From Candidatus Cloacimonadota bacterium (lineage in GTDB: Bacteria; Cloacimonadota; Cloacimonadia; Cloacimonadales; Cloacimonadaceae): a DNA stretch of 64,000 bases. Shown here piece after piece: positions 17,126 through 26,656 of this stretch; within the stretch, counting starts at the first letter, position 1, and the number at the start of each line of letters is the position of its first letter. The position numbers were made by a program, and so were the translations under genes. Location: NCBI GenBank assembly GCA_020532085.1, contig JAJBAV010000014.1:1-64000 (forward strand), read 5' to 3'. The notes under the pieces are model-generated. The model made no database searches. It was not told the origin of the DNA and was given only the letters and a program-made list of their open reading frames with translations.

Positions 17126-18610
17126 TCAATTCCCGGAATAGCGCAGCAGGGTGTTGCAGACCCGCGCGTGCCATTTTTTGGCGTTGGCGATGCTGCTCAC
17201 GTTGTTGCAGATGATCACGAAGGCGTAGAGTTCGCCATCCGCGGCGCGCAGATAGCCGGCCAGGTTGCTCACATCGCGCAGGGTGCCGGTTTTTCCCCAG
17301 AGGCGGCTCTTGCCTTTGAGTTCGGTGAACCTTTTGCGCAAAGTGCCCTCCTCGCCGGGGAAAGCCAGGCTGTTGAGAAAGATGTCGAACCAATCCTGAT
17401 GGCAGGCATGGCTGAGAGTGAGGCCCAGATGCGAGGCGGTGCAACGGTTTTGGCGGGCCAGTCCGGAGCCGTCGGTGATGTGGAAACCGTTTGTCGGGAT
17501 GCCCCTTGCCGCGAGCAATTCCTCCACCCAGACCGCGCCGCTGTCCACACCCGCGCCGATGTTGCAGAGCAGGTTTTCGGCGAGCATGTTGGAGCTGGTT
17601 TTCAGCATCACGCCCAGGATATCGCGCAGCGGGAAAGAGTCGAACCCGAAGAGGACGCCGAGGCTGTCATGCGCGGCGGGATCTTCTTCCAGAGTGGTTT
17701 TTCCCGATATGGCCAGGCCTTTGCGGGAGAGGGTTTTGCGCAGCATCTGCAGTGTGAAGAGGGGCGGATTGCGCACCGCCGCGGTGAGATATTCCGGAGT
17801 GTTGACGCCCAGCTTTCCCTTCAGGGTTACGCTGCGGTTGTCTTTGGAAACCTGCAGCCAGATGCCGGCGGTGCCTTTCTGCGCCACGGTGGTGATCTGA
17901 TTGTTGATCTGGAAATAGTTGTAGCCGTGGCGGGGACTCGCTTTGGCCTTGTTTCCCGCCTTGGAGGAGCCTTTGAGGTCGAAGCGCACCAAATTGGCGT
18001 TGAAAGAGAGGGCGCCCACCCCCGGCGAAAAGCCGTAGGGCAGGTTGTGGGCCTCCCAATGCGGATTGCAGGGATATGTGGGATAAAGGCTGATGTCTCC
18101 GATCAGATCGCCGCTGACCTTTCTGATGCCCCGCGCTTTCAGGGAATCGGCCCAAAGCTCGAAAACCCGGTGGGGCCCCTCCGGATAGAAATCATCCATC
18201 CAGGTGGGATCGCCGCCACCCCTGACCACCAAGTCGCCCCGTAAAACCCCGTCCAGAACGTCGCCGTTGGTGCCGATCAGCGTTTGGAAGCGGTGTTCGG
18301 GACCGAAGGCCGACAGCGCGCCGATGCCGGTGTAAAGCTTTTGCAGCGAGGCGGGCATCAGTTCCTTGTCGGCCCTGTATCCGTAGATCAGGCTGCTGTC
18401 CCCGGGCGCGTAAAAAGCCACCGCGACGCTGGCACCCTTCACCAGCGAAGAGCCCATCAGCTTGTCCAGCGCGGAATCGAGGGCTTGGGCATCCAGGTTT
18501 TGCCCGGATAACACGGCGGACAGAATGGCGAGCAAAGCCAGCAGCAGCCAAGCCTTGAGATATCCGGGGCCAGCCTGAGACCTGTGTCCAACAAGCGATT
18601 TATTGTTCAT
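17126..18610 (-). CDS. dacB: D-alanyl-D-alanine carboxypeptidase/endopeptidase (PBP4 family)
   Basis: 494 residues. A signal peptide or anchor at about 18-36 is followed by a class C penicillin-binding domain with all three active-site motifs: SxxK as SLQK (Ser88, Lys91), SxN as SSN (339-341) and KTG (440-442). The long insert between the first and second motifs and DGSGL (380-384) are typical of PBP4. It acts in the periplasm, trimming or cutting peptidoglycan cross-links. TTGACA lies only 29 bases before the ATG and no Shine-Dalgarno is visible, so the mRNA may be almost leaderless. Confidence 0.93.
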   Translation of the reverse strand: MNNKSLVGHRSQAGPGYLKAWLLLALLAILSAVLSGQNLDAQALDSALDKLMGSSLVKGASVAVAFYAPGDSSLIYGYRADKELMPASLQKLYTGIGALSAFGPEHRFQTLIGTNGDVLDGVLRGDLVVRGGGDPTWMDDFYPEGPHRVFELWADSLKARGIRKVSGDLIGDISLYPTYPCNPHWEAHNLPYGFSPGVGALSFNANLVRFDLKGSSKAGNKAKASPRHGYNYFQINNQITTVAQKGTAGIWLQVSKDNRSVTLKGKLGVNTPEYLTAAVRNPPLFTLQMLRKTLSRKGLAISGKTTLEEDPAAHDSLGVLFGFDSFPLRDILGVMLKTSSNMLAENLLCNIGAGVDSGAVWVEELLAARGIPTNGFHITDGSGLARQNRCTASHLGLTLSHACHQDWFDIFLNSLAFPGEEGTLRKRFTELKGKSRLWGKTGTLRDVSNLAGYLRAADGELYAFVIICNNVSSIANAKKWHARVCNTLLRYSGN

Positions 18611-18639
18611 GCAAACAACCTTGCGGCCACGCCTCAGCC

Positions 18640-18645
18640 TGTCAA
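18640..18645 (-). promoter_or_regulatory. TTGACA box upstream of dacB
   Basis: Minus-strand TTGACA ending 29 bases before the ATG; TTTG lies at 24 bases and directly abuts the start codon. The leader would be nearly absent if this is the promoter. Confidence 0.4.
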
Positions 18646-18656
18646 TCGAAATTTAA

Positions 18657-18938
18657 GGCTCTCTTTCAAACCGAGTGGGTGGAAGCGATCAACCAGCCAG
18701 CAGCCCGGAGGGCGACAGATCATAGCGAGGGAGCGCAGCGCAGCGGAGCCCCTCGATGAACGGACAAATCAACAATTTTAACAGGCCTCCACCCCTCCCC
18801 TGAAACGCAAAACGTTTTGGGGGAGGGGTGGAGGCAATTTCCATTTGTTTTCTCTTGTTTCGTTACGAGGGGCTTACGCACCCTCGCTATCATTCTGCCG
18901 CCCTCACGGGCTGTGTCCACTTCGTTTGAAAGAGAGCC
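18657..18938. repeat. 282 bp nested inverted repeat (MITE-like)
   Basis: Ends GGCTCTCTTTCAAAC and GTTTGAAAGAGAGCC are exact inverted repeats, with continuing complementarity inwards: AGCCCGGAGGGCGACAG against CTGCCGCCCTCACGGGCT, ATAGCGAGGG against CCCTCGCTAT, AGCCCCTCG against CGAGGGGCT, and a central hairpin GCCTCCACCCCTCCCC / GGGGAGGGGTGGAGGC (about 18786-18835). No coding capacity. Target-site duplications are not clear. Confidence 0.8.
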
Positions 18939-19031
18939 AAATCTGCTTTTTCTAGAATGCTCCGTAAACCTCCAGCTGCCTTCAAAGGGAATTGAAGGGA
19001 GCGTATGCCCCGAGGGACCATGCCCCGCAGG

Positions 19032-20312
19032 CTATTCGAAGTAGTAAATGGCTTTGATAGGATCGACGGAAGCGGCTTTCAGAGCGGGATAGAGTCCCGA
19101 GACAAAGCCTGTGGCGAGGGAAAAAAGCAGGCCCACCAGCGCGCCCTGGACAGGCAGATAGAGGGGGAAATCGATCGCCCGGCTGATGAGGCTGAGGGCG
19201 ATCCAGGCCAGCAGAATGCCCAGCAGAGCGCCCAACAGGGCCAGGACCAGGGCTTCGAAGATGAAATAGTAAAAAATGTCCTTTTCCGTGGCGCCCACGC
19301 TTTTGCGGACCCCGATCTCGGTCATGCGTTCCTGGATGGAGATCAGCAGGGTGCTGAACAACCCGATGCCGCCAACGATGAGGGATATGGAGGCGATGGC
19401 GATCAGGGTGATGTTCCACTTTTCCATGTAACCCTCGATCTCGTCGGTGATGGTGAGGATCAGCTGCCCCACGTCCATGAAGCTGAAATTGGGATACATC
19501 CGGTGCCGGGCCAGCAGCAGTTGCCGGGCCTGGGTTTTCAGCTCGCGGAACTCCTTCTCGTCCCTCGCCTGGAGGTAGATCATATGCACGCCCTTGTTGG
19601 TTCCGAAACGGTGGGCGCCATATTTGAGAGGCACATAGACCGCGCTGAGCTCATCCTTGCGTTCCCAGGCGTTGAAGTTCATCCCGCTGCCGCTGGAAAG
19701 CTGGTCATCCTTGAGCACGCCCACCACGCGCAGGCGGTGTTCGCCCAGCTGCAGGATTTGTCCCACCGGATCGGCCTGGCCGTATTGCTCTTGGGCAAAG
19801 TGGAAGCCCAAAACGGCGGCGGGCAGCACGTTGTCGTTTTCATACTGGTTGTAGTAGCGGCCAAAGAGGATGGGATAGGTTTTGTTGGTGAAGAATCCGG
19901 TATCCGCGGCGCGGAGCTGGACCTGCTTGTCTTTGTTTCCAAGTTTTATCACAGCGGAGCTCATGATCATGGCGTAGCTGCTTTTGTGGGGCACGGAGGA
20001 TTTGAGGGCCAGATAGTCGTCGTAGCTGATGGTGTCCACGCTTTGCTCGGCGCGGCGGAGGGCCCGGCGCAGGCTTCTGGGGCCGGAAACCTTGCCCGGC
20101 GAGTCGGCCGAGATCACCACCGACAGATCCCAGCCCATGCCTTCCATATTCTTGCTGATCAGTTGTTTAAGGGCATAGACGCTGGAAAACATGGAAACCA
20201 CGGCCAGCACACCGATCACAATGCCCGTGAGGGTTAGCAGCGAGCGCAGCTTGTGGTTCATGATGCTCTGAAACGCGCTGCGCAAGGCGTCCCAGGCCGG
20301 AACGCGGGTCAT
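19032..20312 (-). CDS. ABC transporter permease, MacB/FtsX type
   Basis: 426 residues from the ATG at 20312, which overlaps the topA stop (ATGA). N-terminal helix after MTRVPAWDALRSAFQSIMNHKLRSLLTLTGIVIGVLAV, a large extracytoplasmic MacB_PCD-like domain (about 45-285), then three helices with the FtsX motif (ISIQERMTEIGVRKSVGATEKDI). Such permeases with a cognate ATPase export lipoproteins, peptides or drugs. No ATPase is adjacent, and the upstream genes are topA and secA. A longer frame upstream lies inside topA and is rejected. Confidence 0.88.
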   Translation of the reverse strand: MTRVPAWDALRSAFQSIMNHKLRSLLTLTGIVIGVLAVVSMFSSVYALKQLISKNMEGMGWDLSVVISADSPGKVSGPRSLRRALRRAEQSVDTISYDDYLALKSSVPHKSSYAMIMSSAVIKLGNKDKQVQLRAADTGFFTNKTYPILFGRYYNQYENDNVLPAAVLGFHFAQEQYGQADPVGQILQLGEHRLRVVGVLKDDQLSSGSGMNFNAWERKDELSAVYVPLKYGAHRFGTNKGVHMIYLQARDEKEFRELKTQARQLLLARHRMYPNFSFMDVGQLILTITDEIEGYMEKWNITLIAIASISLIVGGIGLFSTLLISIQERMTEIGVRKSVGATEKDIFYYFIFEALVLALLGALLGILLAWIALSLISRAIDFPLYLPVQGALVGLLFSLATGFVSGLYPALKAASVDPIKAIYYFE

Positions 20313-22528
20313 TCCATGACGCTTTTGCACTGCGGACATTGCTTGTAGTTGCCTTTGGCCTTGCTGTACTTTTCGTAGATGAAGGGATGGCCGCAGTGGG
20401 GGCAGGCGATGGGCAGCGGTTTGTCGTTCGAAATGTATTTGCAGTCGGGATAGCGGGTGCAGGACCAGAAGGGTTTGCCCTGCTTGCTGCGGCGCTGGGT
20501 GATCTCGCCCTCGTGGCATTCCGGGCAGGTGATGCCGGTGGTTTTGGGGCGGGAAAATTTGCATTTGGGATAGTTGCTGCAGGCGATGAAGACCCCAAAT
20601 TTGCCGCTCTTTTCCACCAGGGGGCTGCCGCATTGGGGGCATTTCTCATCCAGGGTTTTGGGCACCGAGATCACGATCCTGCCCTCGGCGTCGCGGCTGA
20701 AATTCTTGCTGTTGCGGCAGGCCGGGAAGCGGTTGCAGGCCAGGAATTCCCCGCCCTTGGAACGCTTGATCACCATTTTGCCCTCGCCGCAGACTTCGCA
20801 GACGATATCGGTTTCCTGGGTGAAAGCGCTCTTTTCCTTCTTGATGTCCAGCCCCTTGATCAGCTTGGTAAGCTCTTCATAATAGCTTTGCACCAGTTCG
20901 TGCCAGACGGCCTTTTTCTCCTCCACCTCGTCCAGCTTGGTTTCCATTTGGGCGGTGAAGCTCACGTTGAAGATGGCGTCGAAGTTGCCCACCAAGAAGC
21001 GGTTGACGTCGTTGCCCAGGTCGGTGGGAAGGAAGCTTTTCTTTTCCATGCCCACGTATTTGCGCTTTTTGATGGTGCTGATGATGCTGGAATAGGTGGA
21101 GGGCCGGCCGATGCCCTTGGCCTCCAGTTCCTTGATCAGTGAGGCTTCCGTGAAGCGCGGCGGCGGTGAGGTGAAATGCTGCGAACGCTTGAGGGCGTCG
21201 TGTTCCAGTTCGTCGTTTTTGGCGTAGGCAGCGTGGATCTGCGCGCCTTCCACCAGCATCACGTGGGGCCAGGCCTTCATGAAACCCTCCTCCACCACGC
21301 GGTTGCCGCTGGCGGCAAAGAAGGCCTCGCCCAGGCTGATCTTGGCACTTGTGTTTTCCAGCTTCACGGGCCTCATCTGCGTGGCCACAAAGCGTTGCCA
21401 GATGAGGGTGTAGAGCTTGAGCTGCTCTTTGCTGAGGCTGGCGGCGACGCTTTCCGGAGTGTGGAAGGCGTCGGTGGGCCGGATGGCCTCGTGGGCGTCC
21501 TGGGCCGAGGATTTGTTCTTGTAAACCCTGGTGGTGGCGTACAATTCATCCGCGCCGAAGCGCTCCCTGATCAGGTCGCGGCAGTTTTCCACAGCCTCCG
21601 CGGCGATGCGCACGCTGTCTGTGCGCATGTAGGTGATCAGACCGGTGGTTTCGCCCTTGAGGTCAATTCCCTCGTAGAGTTGCTGGGCGATGGACATCGT
21701 TCTGTCCGAAGGAAAGCCCAGCAGTTTGGAGGCTTCCTGCTGCAGGGTGCTGGTGATGAAGGGCGGCTGGGGCTGGAGGTCACGCAGGGTGCGTTTGATC
21801 TCGCTCAGCACGGCTGGGGAGGAGCTTACCCCCTCCGCGATCGCGATGGCTTTGGCCTCGTCCGGGATCTCGAACTTTTTACCCTGCCATTTTTCCAGGC
21901 TGGCCTTGAAGGGAGGAAACTCATCCTTCCAGAAGTTGGCTTCCAACCTCCAGAATTCCCGGGGCACAAATTCCCCGATCTCCTGCTCGCGCTCGCAGAT
22001 CAGGCGCAGCGCCACACTCTGCACGCGGCCGGCGCTGAGGTCCTTGGCGATGACTTTCCACAGCAGGGGCGAAACGGTGTAACCCACGATGCGGTCCAGC
22101 ACCCGCCGGGCCTGCTGGGCGTCCACCTTGGCCATGTCAACTTCGCCGGGCGCGTCGATCGAGGCGGAGATGGCCTTGCCCGTGATCTCGTTGAAAACTA
22201 TGCGGTAAACCGGCTTGCCGGCCAGTTCCTTGGCCAAAACCTTGGCCAGATGCCAGGCTATGGCTTCACCCTCGCGGTCGTGGTCGCTGGCCAGATAGAT
22301 CGCCGGAGCGTCTTTGGCCGCGGCGCGGAGCTCGCCGATGGTCTTCACCTTCTTTTTGTCGATCTCGTAAACCGGCTGGAACTGGTGGTCAACATCCACT
22401 CCCAGATCGTGTTTGGGCAGGTCACGCACGTGGCCCATGGAGGCTTTCACGGAAAACTGGTTGTGCAGGAGCTTGGAAATGGTGCCCGCCTTGGCGGGGG
22501 ATTCAACTATGATCAAACCTTTGTTCAT
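20309..22528 (-). CDS. topA: DNA topoisomerase I
   Basis: 739 residues from ATG 22528, preceded by GAGGAAG; upstream in-frame codons overlap secA and are not used. The TOPRIM domain has Glu9 in IIVESPAK and SDHDREGE (81-88). Active-site Tyr300 is in TGLITYMRTDS. Four C-terminal four-cysteine zinc ribbons follow (CEVCGEG, CPQCGSP, CPECHEG, CPHCGHP, each with a downstream Cys pair). It relaxes negative supercoils. Co-directional with secA (13-base gap) and with the permease (4-base overlap). Confidence 0.96.
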   Translation of the reverse strand: MNKGLIIVESPAKAGTISKLLHNQFSVKASMGHVRDLPKHDLGVDVDHQFQPVYEIDKKKVKTIGELRAAAKDAPAIYLASDHDREGEAIAWHLAKVLAKELAGKPVYRIVFNEITGKAISASIDAPGEVDMAKVDAQQARRVLDRIVGYTVSPLLWKVIAKDLSAGRVQSVALRLICEREQEIGEFVPREFWRLEANFWKDEFPPFKASLEKWQGKKFEIPDEAKAIAIAEGVSSSPAVLSEIKRTLRDLQPQPPFITSTLQQEASKLLGFPSDRTMSIAQQLYEGIDLKGETTGLITYMRTDSVRIAAEAVENCRDLIRERFGADELYATTRVYKNKSSAQDAHEAIRPTDAFHTPESVAASLSKEQLKLYTLIWQRFVATQMRPVKLENTSAKISLGEAFFAASGNRVVEEGFMKAWPHVMLVEGAQIHAAYAKNDELEHDALKRSQHFTSPPPRFTEASLIKELEAKGIGRPSTYSSIISTIKKRKYVGMEKKSFLPTDLGNDVNRFLVGNFDAIFNVSFTAQMETKLDEVEEKKAVWHELVQSYYEELTKLIKGLDIKKEKSAFTQETDIVCEVCGEGKMVIKRSKGGEFLACNRFPACRNSKNFSRDAEGRIVISVPKTLDEKCPQCGSPLVEKSGKFGVFIACSNYPKCKFSRPKTTGITCPECHEGEITQRRSKQGKPFWSCTRYPDCKYISNDKPLPIACPHCGHPFIYEKYSKAKGNYKQCPQCKSVME

Positions 22529-22541
22529 ATCTTCCTCGTAG

Positions 22542-25500
22542 TCATTCGGGATCGGCGAAGCGCCCGCAGCAGTTCTTGTATTTCTTGCCGCTGCCGCAGG
22601 GACAGGGATCGTTGCGCCCCACCTTGGGGGCCACGTGCACGGGACGCGGTTTGGCGCCGCCGCCATCGTAAGGCCCGGAAAACTGCGGCGGCTGGCTGGC
22701 GTTTTGCGAGACCTGCAGGGTCTGGTCCTGGATGAAAGCGCTCATGTCCTCGTGCTGGGTTTTGGCGTTGTTGAGCATGCTGTCCATCTGTTCCTGGGAA
22801 AGGATGTAGGTGGTGAAAACCTTCTTGGTGACGTTGTCCTGGATGCGCGAGATGAGGTTCTCAAAAAGGCCGTAGCTTTCGCGCTTGTATTCGATGAGGG
22901 GATCTTTTTGCGCGTAGGAACGCAGATGCACGCTTTCCTTGAGCAGGTCCATCTCGTGCAGGTGGTCGCGCCATTCGTCATCCACCACTTCCAGCACACT
23001 GCGGCGTTCGATGTCGCGCATCACCTCCTGCCCCACTTGGGCTTCCTTTTTCTCGTATGCCTGCATCACCAGTTCCTGCAAGGTGTCTTCCAGCATGGCC
23101 TGGTTGAGGTGGTCGCTCTGCAGTTCCTCGGGGTCGATGGCCACGTTGAGGTTGTTGCGAAACCAGACGCAGAGCCGGCTCAGGTCCCAATCCTCGGGAT
23201 AGCTGTTGGCCGGGATGTGTTCATTCACCTCGCGGACCACGGACTCGGCCACCATCTCCTGCACCTCGCGCTTCAGGGAATAGCCCTTCAGCACGCTGCG
23301 CCGGTAGGAATAGATCACTTCGCGCTGCTGGTTCATCACCTCGTCGTATTTGATGAGGTTTTTGCGGATCTCGAAGTTGTGCTCCTCCACCCGTTTCTGG
23401 GCCCGCTCCACCGTCTTGGTCATCCAGGGATGGCGGATAGCATCGCCGGATTTGATCCCCATCTTCATCATCATCGGCGCGATGCGGTCGCCGCCGAAGA
23501 GGCGCATCAGGTCGTCTTCCAGCGAAAGGTAGAACCTCGAGGTGCCCGGATCGCCCTGGCGTCCGGCGCGGCCGCGCAGCTGGCGGTCGATGCGGCGGCT
23601 TTCATGGCGTTCGCTGCCGATCACGTGCAGGCCGTCCAGAGGCTGGCCGTAGGGAAACTCGTCGGTGACGGCAAAGTTGATCCCGCGGTAGTTTTCCGTG
23701 CTCTGGGCCACCACTCCGGGGCCCAGTTTGATATCCGTTCCACGGCCGGCCATGTTCGTGGCGATGGTCACCGAGCCCGGCTCACCGGCGGAGGTGATGA
23801 TCTCGGCCTCGCGCTGGTGCTGGCGGGCGTTCAAAACGTTGTGGGGAATGTTGCGCCGGCGCAGCAGCCGGCTGATCGTTTCCGAGACCTCCACGCTCAC
23901 TGTGCCCACCAACACGGGTTTTTTGCGCTCGTGCCAGTAAATGATCTCGTCGATCAGGGCCTGGTACTTTTCGTTCTTGGTCATGTAGATCACGTCCTCG
24001 TGGTCCACGCGGGTCACGGGCACGTTGGTGGGGATGTTCATCACCGGAAGGTTGTAGATCTCGATGAATTCGGCCTCTTCGGTCACCGCGGTGCCGGTCA
24101 TGCCGGACAGCCGCTCGTACATCCGGAAATAGTTTTGCAGCGTGATGGTGGCAAAAGTCTGCGTGCCGGCCTCGATGGTGACGTTTTCCTTGGCCTCCAA
24201 AGCCTGGTGCAGACCGTCTGAAAACCTGCGGCCCGGCATCTGGCGCCCGGTGAATTCATCCACGATGATCACCTTGTTGTCGATCACCACATATTCCTTG
24301 TCGTTTTCGAAGAGGGTGTAGGCCTTGAGCAGTTGGTTGATGTTGTGCAGCTTTTCGCTCTTGTCCATGAAGCGGTTGGTTTCCAGGGTTTTGCGCTTTA
24401 TCTTTTCAGCTTCGGAGAGGCTTTCGTCCTCATCAACCCGGATCAGCACCTCGTCCAGGCTTTCCACCACAAAGAGGTTGTTTTCTTTGCGTGCCAGCAG
24501 TTCACGCCCCTTTTCACAGAGATCCACGCTGTTGTGGCGTTCTTCCACGGCGTAGAACAGCAGCTCGTCAAGTTCATGCATCTTTTTGTCACGCAGGTAG
24601 ATGCCTTCCATGTCGCTGACCAGCTTTTTCAGCCGGCTTTCCTGCATCAGTTTGGCGAAGGCCTTGTTGCGCGGGGCGGCGCGCTGCACGATCAGCAGAT
24701 TGGTGGCCAGGCGATCCGTGTCCGGGGCAGGGTTGTCCTCGCGGGTGTCTTCGCGGATCTCGCTTAAAACCCTCTGCACCATGCTGTTCTGCGCCTGCAC
24801 CAGTTGGTGGATCTGGGGCCGGAGCTCGGGGTAGAAATTCTTGTCCTGGGCGATGGGGCCACTGATGATCAGCGGCGTGCGCGCTTCGTCGATGAGGATG
24901 CTGTCCACCTCGTCCACGATGGCGAAATAGAAGTCGCGCTGCACCAATTGGCGCTGCGAGACAGCCATGTTGTCGCGCAGATAGTCGAAGCCAAATTCGC
25001 TGTTCATACCGTAGGTGACGTCGCAGAGATAGGCTTCCTTGCGCTCTTCAAAGCTCATCCCGGTGGTGATGCATCCCACCCGCATCCCGTGAAAGTTGAA
25101 AATGGGCGACATCCACTCCGCGTCACGCGAGGCCAGATAGTCGTTCACTGTCACCAGATGCACCCCGCGTCCCACCAGCGCGTTCAAAAACAGCGGCAGA
25201 GTGGCCACCAAAGTCTTGCCCTCGCCGGTGGCCATTTCAGCGATCCTGCCGTCGTGCAGGGCCATGCCGCCGATCAACTGAACGTCAAAGGGCACCATGT
25301 CCCACTTCCGCAGATGCCCGCGCACCTCAAATTCCTGCCCCGCGATGCGGCGGCAGGTATCTTTCACCAGCGCGAACACCTCCGGCAGATAGTCGTCCAG
25401 GGTGGCTTTGGTGAGGGCCTTGAGCTGTTTTCTGGTCTCGTCGATGCGGTTGTCGATGCGGTTGCGTTCGCTTTCCTCGCTTTCCTCGCGGAAGCGGTGT

Positions 25501-25706
25501 TCCAGCTCTTCCAGCGCTTCCCGCAGTTCACGCAGCGTGTCCGCGATCTCCCCACGGATGGCTGCCACCCGGTCCCGCAGCTGATCGTCGTCATACTGCT
25601 GCAGGCCCTCGAAGATGAGGTTGATGGCCTGCACCTGCGGCGAATACAGGTTCAGGTCGCGGGTGCCTTTGTCACCGAACATCTTGCGGAGTAATTTTTC
25701 CAGCAT
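22542..25706 (-). CDS. secA: Preprotein translocase ATPase SecA
   Basis: 1054 residues from ATG 25706, which has AAAGGAACC in front; two earlier in-frame codons have weaker context. Walker A MATGEGKT (158-165), [19 protein letters not shown] (265 onward), the helicase 2 domain with NMAGRGTDI and [13 protein letters not shown], and the C-terminal zinc SEC-C motif [15 protein letters not shown] are all present. A charged coiled-coil insertion (about residues 50-100, rich in [18 protein letters not shown]) lengthens NBD1, as in Bacteroidota SecA. It drives protein export through SecYEG. Confidence 0.97.
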   Translation of the reverse strand: MLEKLLRKMFGDKGTRDLNLYSPQVQAINLIFEGLQQYDDDQLRDRVAAIRGEIADTLRELREALEELEHRFREESEESERNRIDNRIDETRKQLKALTKATLDDYLPEVFALVKDTCRRIAGQEFEVRGHLRKWDMVPFDVQLIGGMALHDGRIAEMATGEGKTLVATLPLFLNALVGRGVHLVTVNDYLASRDAEWMSPIFNFHGMRVGCITTGMSFEERKEAYLCDVTYGMNSEFGFDYLRDNMAVSQRQLVQRDFYFAIVDEVDSILIDEARTPLIISGPIAQDKNFYPELRPQIHQLVQAQNSMVQRVLSEIREDTREDNPAPDTDRLATNLLIVQRAAPRNKAFAKLMQESRLKKLVSDMEGIYLRDKKMHELDELLFYAVEERHNSVDLCEKGRELLARKENNLFVVESLDEVLIRVDEDESLSEAEKIKRKTLETNRFMDKSEKLHNINQLLKAYTLFENDKEYVVIDNKVIIVDEFTGRQMPGRRFSDGLHQALEAKENVTIEAGTQTFATITLQNYFRMYERLSGMTGTAVTEEAEFIEIYNLPVMNIPTNVPVTRVDHEDVIYMTKNEKYQALIDEIIYWHERKKPVLVGTVSVEVSETISRLLRRRNIPHNVLNARQHQREAEIITSAGEPGSVTIATNMAGRGTDIKLGPGVVAQSTENYRGINFAVTDEFPYGQPLDGLHVIGSERHESRRIDRQLRGRAGRQGDPGTSRFYLSLEDDLMRLFGGDRIAPMMMKMGIKSGDAIRHPWMTKTVERAQKRVEEHNFEIRKNLIKYDEVMNQQREVIYSYRRSVLKGYSLKREVQEMVAESVVREVNEHIPANSYPEDWDLSRLCVWFRNNLNVAIDPEELQSDHLNQAMLEDTLQELVMQAYEKKEAQVGQEVMRDIERRSVLEVVDDEWRDHLHEMDLLKESVHLRSYAQKDPLIEYKRESYGLFENLISRIQDNVTKKVFTTYILSQEQMDSMLNNAKTQHEDMSAFIQDQTLQVSQNASQPPQFSGPYDGGGAKPRPVHVAPKVGRNDPCPCGSGKKYKNCCGRFADPE

Positions 25707-25802
25707 AAATTGGTTCCTTTTATTCATTTCCGCTGGCCTGAGGCCGGGCCGGCAGAACATCAGTTTTTTGTGGTTGGGTCAGAAAATCGTTTCCCCCGAT
25801 TG

Positions 25803-25808
25803 TGTCAA
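25803..25808 (-). promoter_or_regulatory. TTGACA box upstream of secA
   Basis: Minus-strand TTGACA with TTTTC 16 bases downstream, about 97 bases before the secA start codon. Candidate promoter for secA-topA-permease. Confidence 0.45.
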
Positions 25809-25871
25809 TACTTTAAATGCCTTCCGAAGCCCGAAAGCACCATCGGAAAAAGGACTTCGGCATCTTTTTGC

Positions 25872-25877
25872 TTGACA
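25872..25877 (+). promoter_or_regulatory. TTGACA box upstream of small lipoprotein gene
   Basis: TTGACA with TTTCG 16 bases downstream, 62 bases before the ATG at 25940. Confidence 0.45.
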
Positions 25878-25939
25878 GCCAGACCGCCCGCGGTTTCGGC
25901 TGGGCCAGATAACAATAATACTGACAAAAGGTGCAAACC

Positions 25940-26245
25940 ATGACAGCAAGAATCCTGATCGTCGCCGCCCTTCTGCTGCTGCTGGCGGCCTGTGCTTCCA
26001 ACCAGGACGCCTCCGGGTCCAGCTCCGCGTCCGAATATGGCTATCTGAACCTGGCTGGCAGCATGATAAACCGCGAAGCCTGGGTGGACGGAACCCAGCT
26101 GGGCGTGGATCCCGAAGCCGACAGCAACCGCGTCCGCCTCAAAGCAGGGCCCCACAAACTGGAGTTCCGCTCCTCAAACCGCATTTTGCGGGCCGAAGAC
26201 ATCCTGGTGGAGGCCGGCCAGACCGTCGAAGTTACCGTGCCCTGA
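25940..26245 (+). CDS. Small PEGA-like lipoprotein
   Basis: 101 residues from ATG 25940 (AAAGG nine bases upstream; a GTG three codons earlier overlaps that site). The lipobox LLAAC gives a lipidated Cys at about residue 17. After a short Ser/Ala linker, a single domain of about 65 residues resembles PEGA surface domains: REAWVDGTQLG, VRLKAGPHKLEFRSS, VEAGQTVEVTVP. Likely outer-membrane or periplasmic. Function unknown. Confidence 0.75.
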   Translation: MTARILIVAALLLLLAACASNQDASGSSSASEYGYLNLAGSMINREAWVDGTQLGVDPEADSNRVRLKAGPHKLEFRSSNRILRAEDILVEAGQTVEVTVP

Positions 26246-26254
26246 TAGATTCGG

Positions 26255-26590
26255 GAAACAGAGAAAAAGGTAAAAAGAGCAAAGGGTTTCACGCAGATCA
26301 CACAGATGGCATAGATTGGTTAAACAGGTTCAAACCGGACTGTCATTCCGGGGTAGGGGCCCCGGAATCCAGGCCTGGCGTGAATAGCCAAACCTAAGAC
26401 CGGGCCGGTGCGGGCTCGATGCAGACTGCGTTTGGATCGATGCCCGGCCAAGGCATTATCCGGACCGTCTGGATTCCAGGCCTGACTACGTTATCCCGGA
26501 ATGACGGAGCGCAAAGGTCTTCAGTTGATACAGCCAGAGACAGTGTTCCACCCTTCCACCCCTCCACGAACCAACCTTTTCTCTGTTTTC
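26255..26590. repeat. Inverted-repeat-bounded unit without gene
   Basis: Left arm GAAACAGAGAAAAAGGT (26255-26271) is inverted at 26574-26590 as ACCTTTTCTCTGTTTTC. The arms are purine/pyrimidine-rich like those around the two S23 genes at 36-39 kb, but the interior carries a palindrome instead of an S23 gene. Low sequence complexity limits confidence. Confidence 0.45.
26341..26507. repeat. 167 bp interspersed palindrome (GTCATTCCGGGG type)
   Basis: Ends TGTCATTCCGGG and CCCGGAATGACGG are inverted (11 of 12 bases). Inside, GGAATCCAGGCCTGG mirrors CTGGATTCCAGG near the other end. This end motif recalls palindromic repeats known in many bacterial genomes (from memory). Only one copy in the window. 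Confidence 0.7.
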
Positions 26591-26601
26591 ACCTATTCTG
26601 C

Positions 26602-26635
26602 AAAAAAAGAACCGCCGCCCAAAAAGGACGGCGGC
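26602..26635 (-). terminator. Intrinsic terminator of zinc-ribbon gene
   Basis: Reading the minus strand, GCCGCCGTCC pairs with GGGCGGCGGT around a TTTTT loop and is followed by a run of seven T. It lies 21 bases past the stop of the gene at 26657. Confidence 0.85.
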
Positions 26636-26656
26636 TGTAGCTTAGATCAGGCTAAC

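Larger units (their letters stand above)
18611..19031. other. Intergenic region filled by a long palindrome
   Basis: Between dacB (upstream side) and the end of the ABC permease gene. Apart from the dacB promoter box and the 282 bp inverted repeat at 18657-18938, the remaining 93 bases hold nothing recognisable. Confidence 0.6.
26246..26656. other. Intergenic region with nested inverted repeats and terminator
   Basis: It carries a pair of inverted purine-rich arms (26255-26271 and 26574-26590), a TTTCACGCAGATCACACAGA motif near 26287, the 167 bp palindrome at 26341-26507 and the terminator at 26602-26635. No gene is seen. Confidence 0.6.

Noticed and set aside
22635-24221. Long open frame on the plus strand opposite secA (528 codons)
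   Set aside because: It is antisense to an unmistakable gene, with composition (His, Val, Ala, Gly rich) typical of high-GC shadow frames and no domain. The same applies to 21176-22735, 13324-14613 (minus), 12197-13318 (minus), 1631-2740 and 19005-20237.
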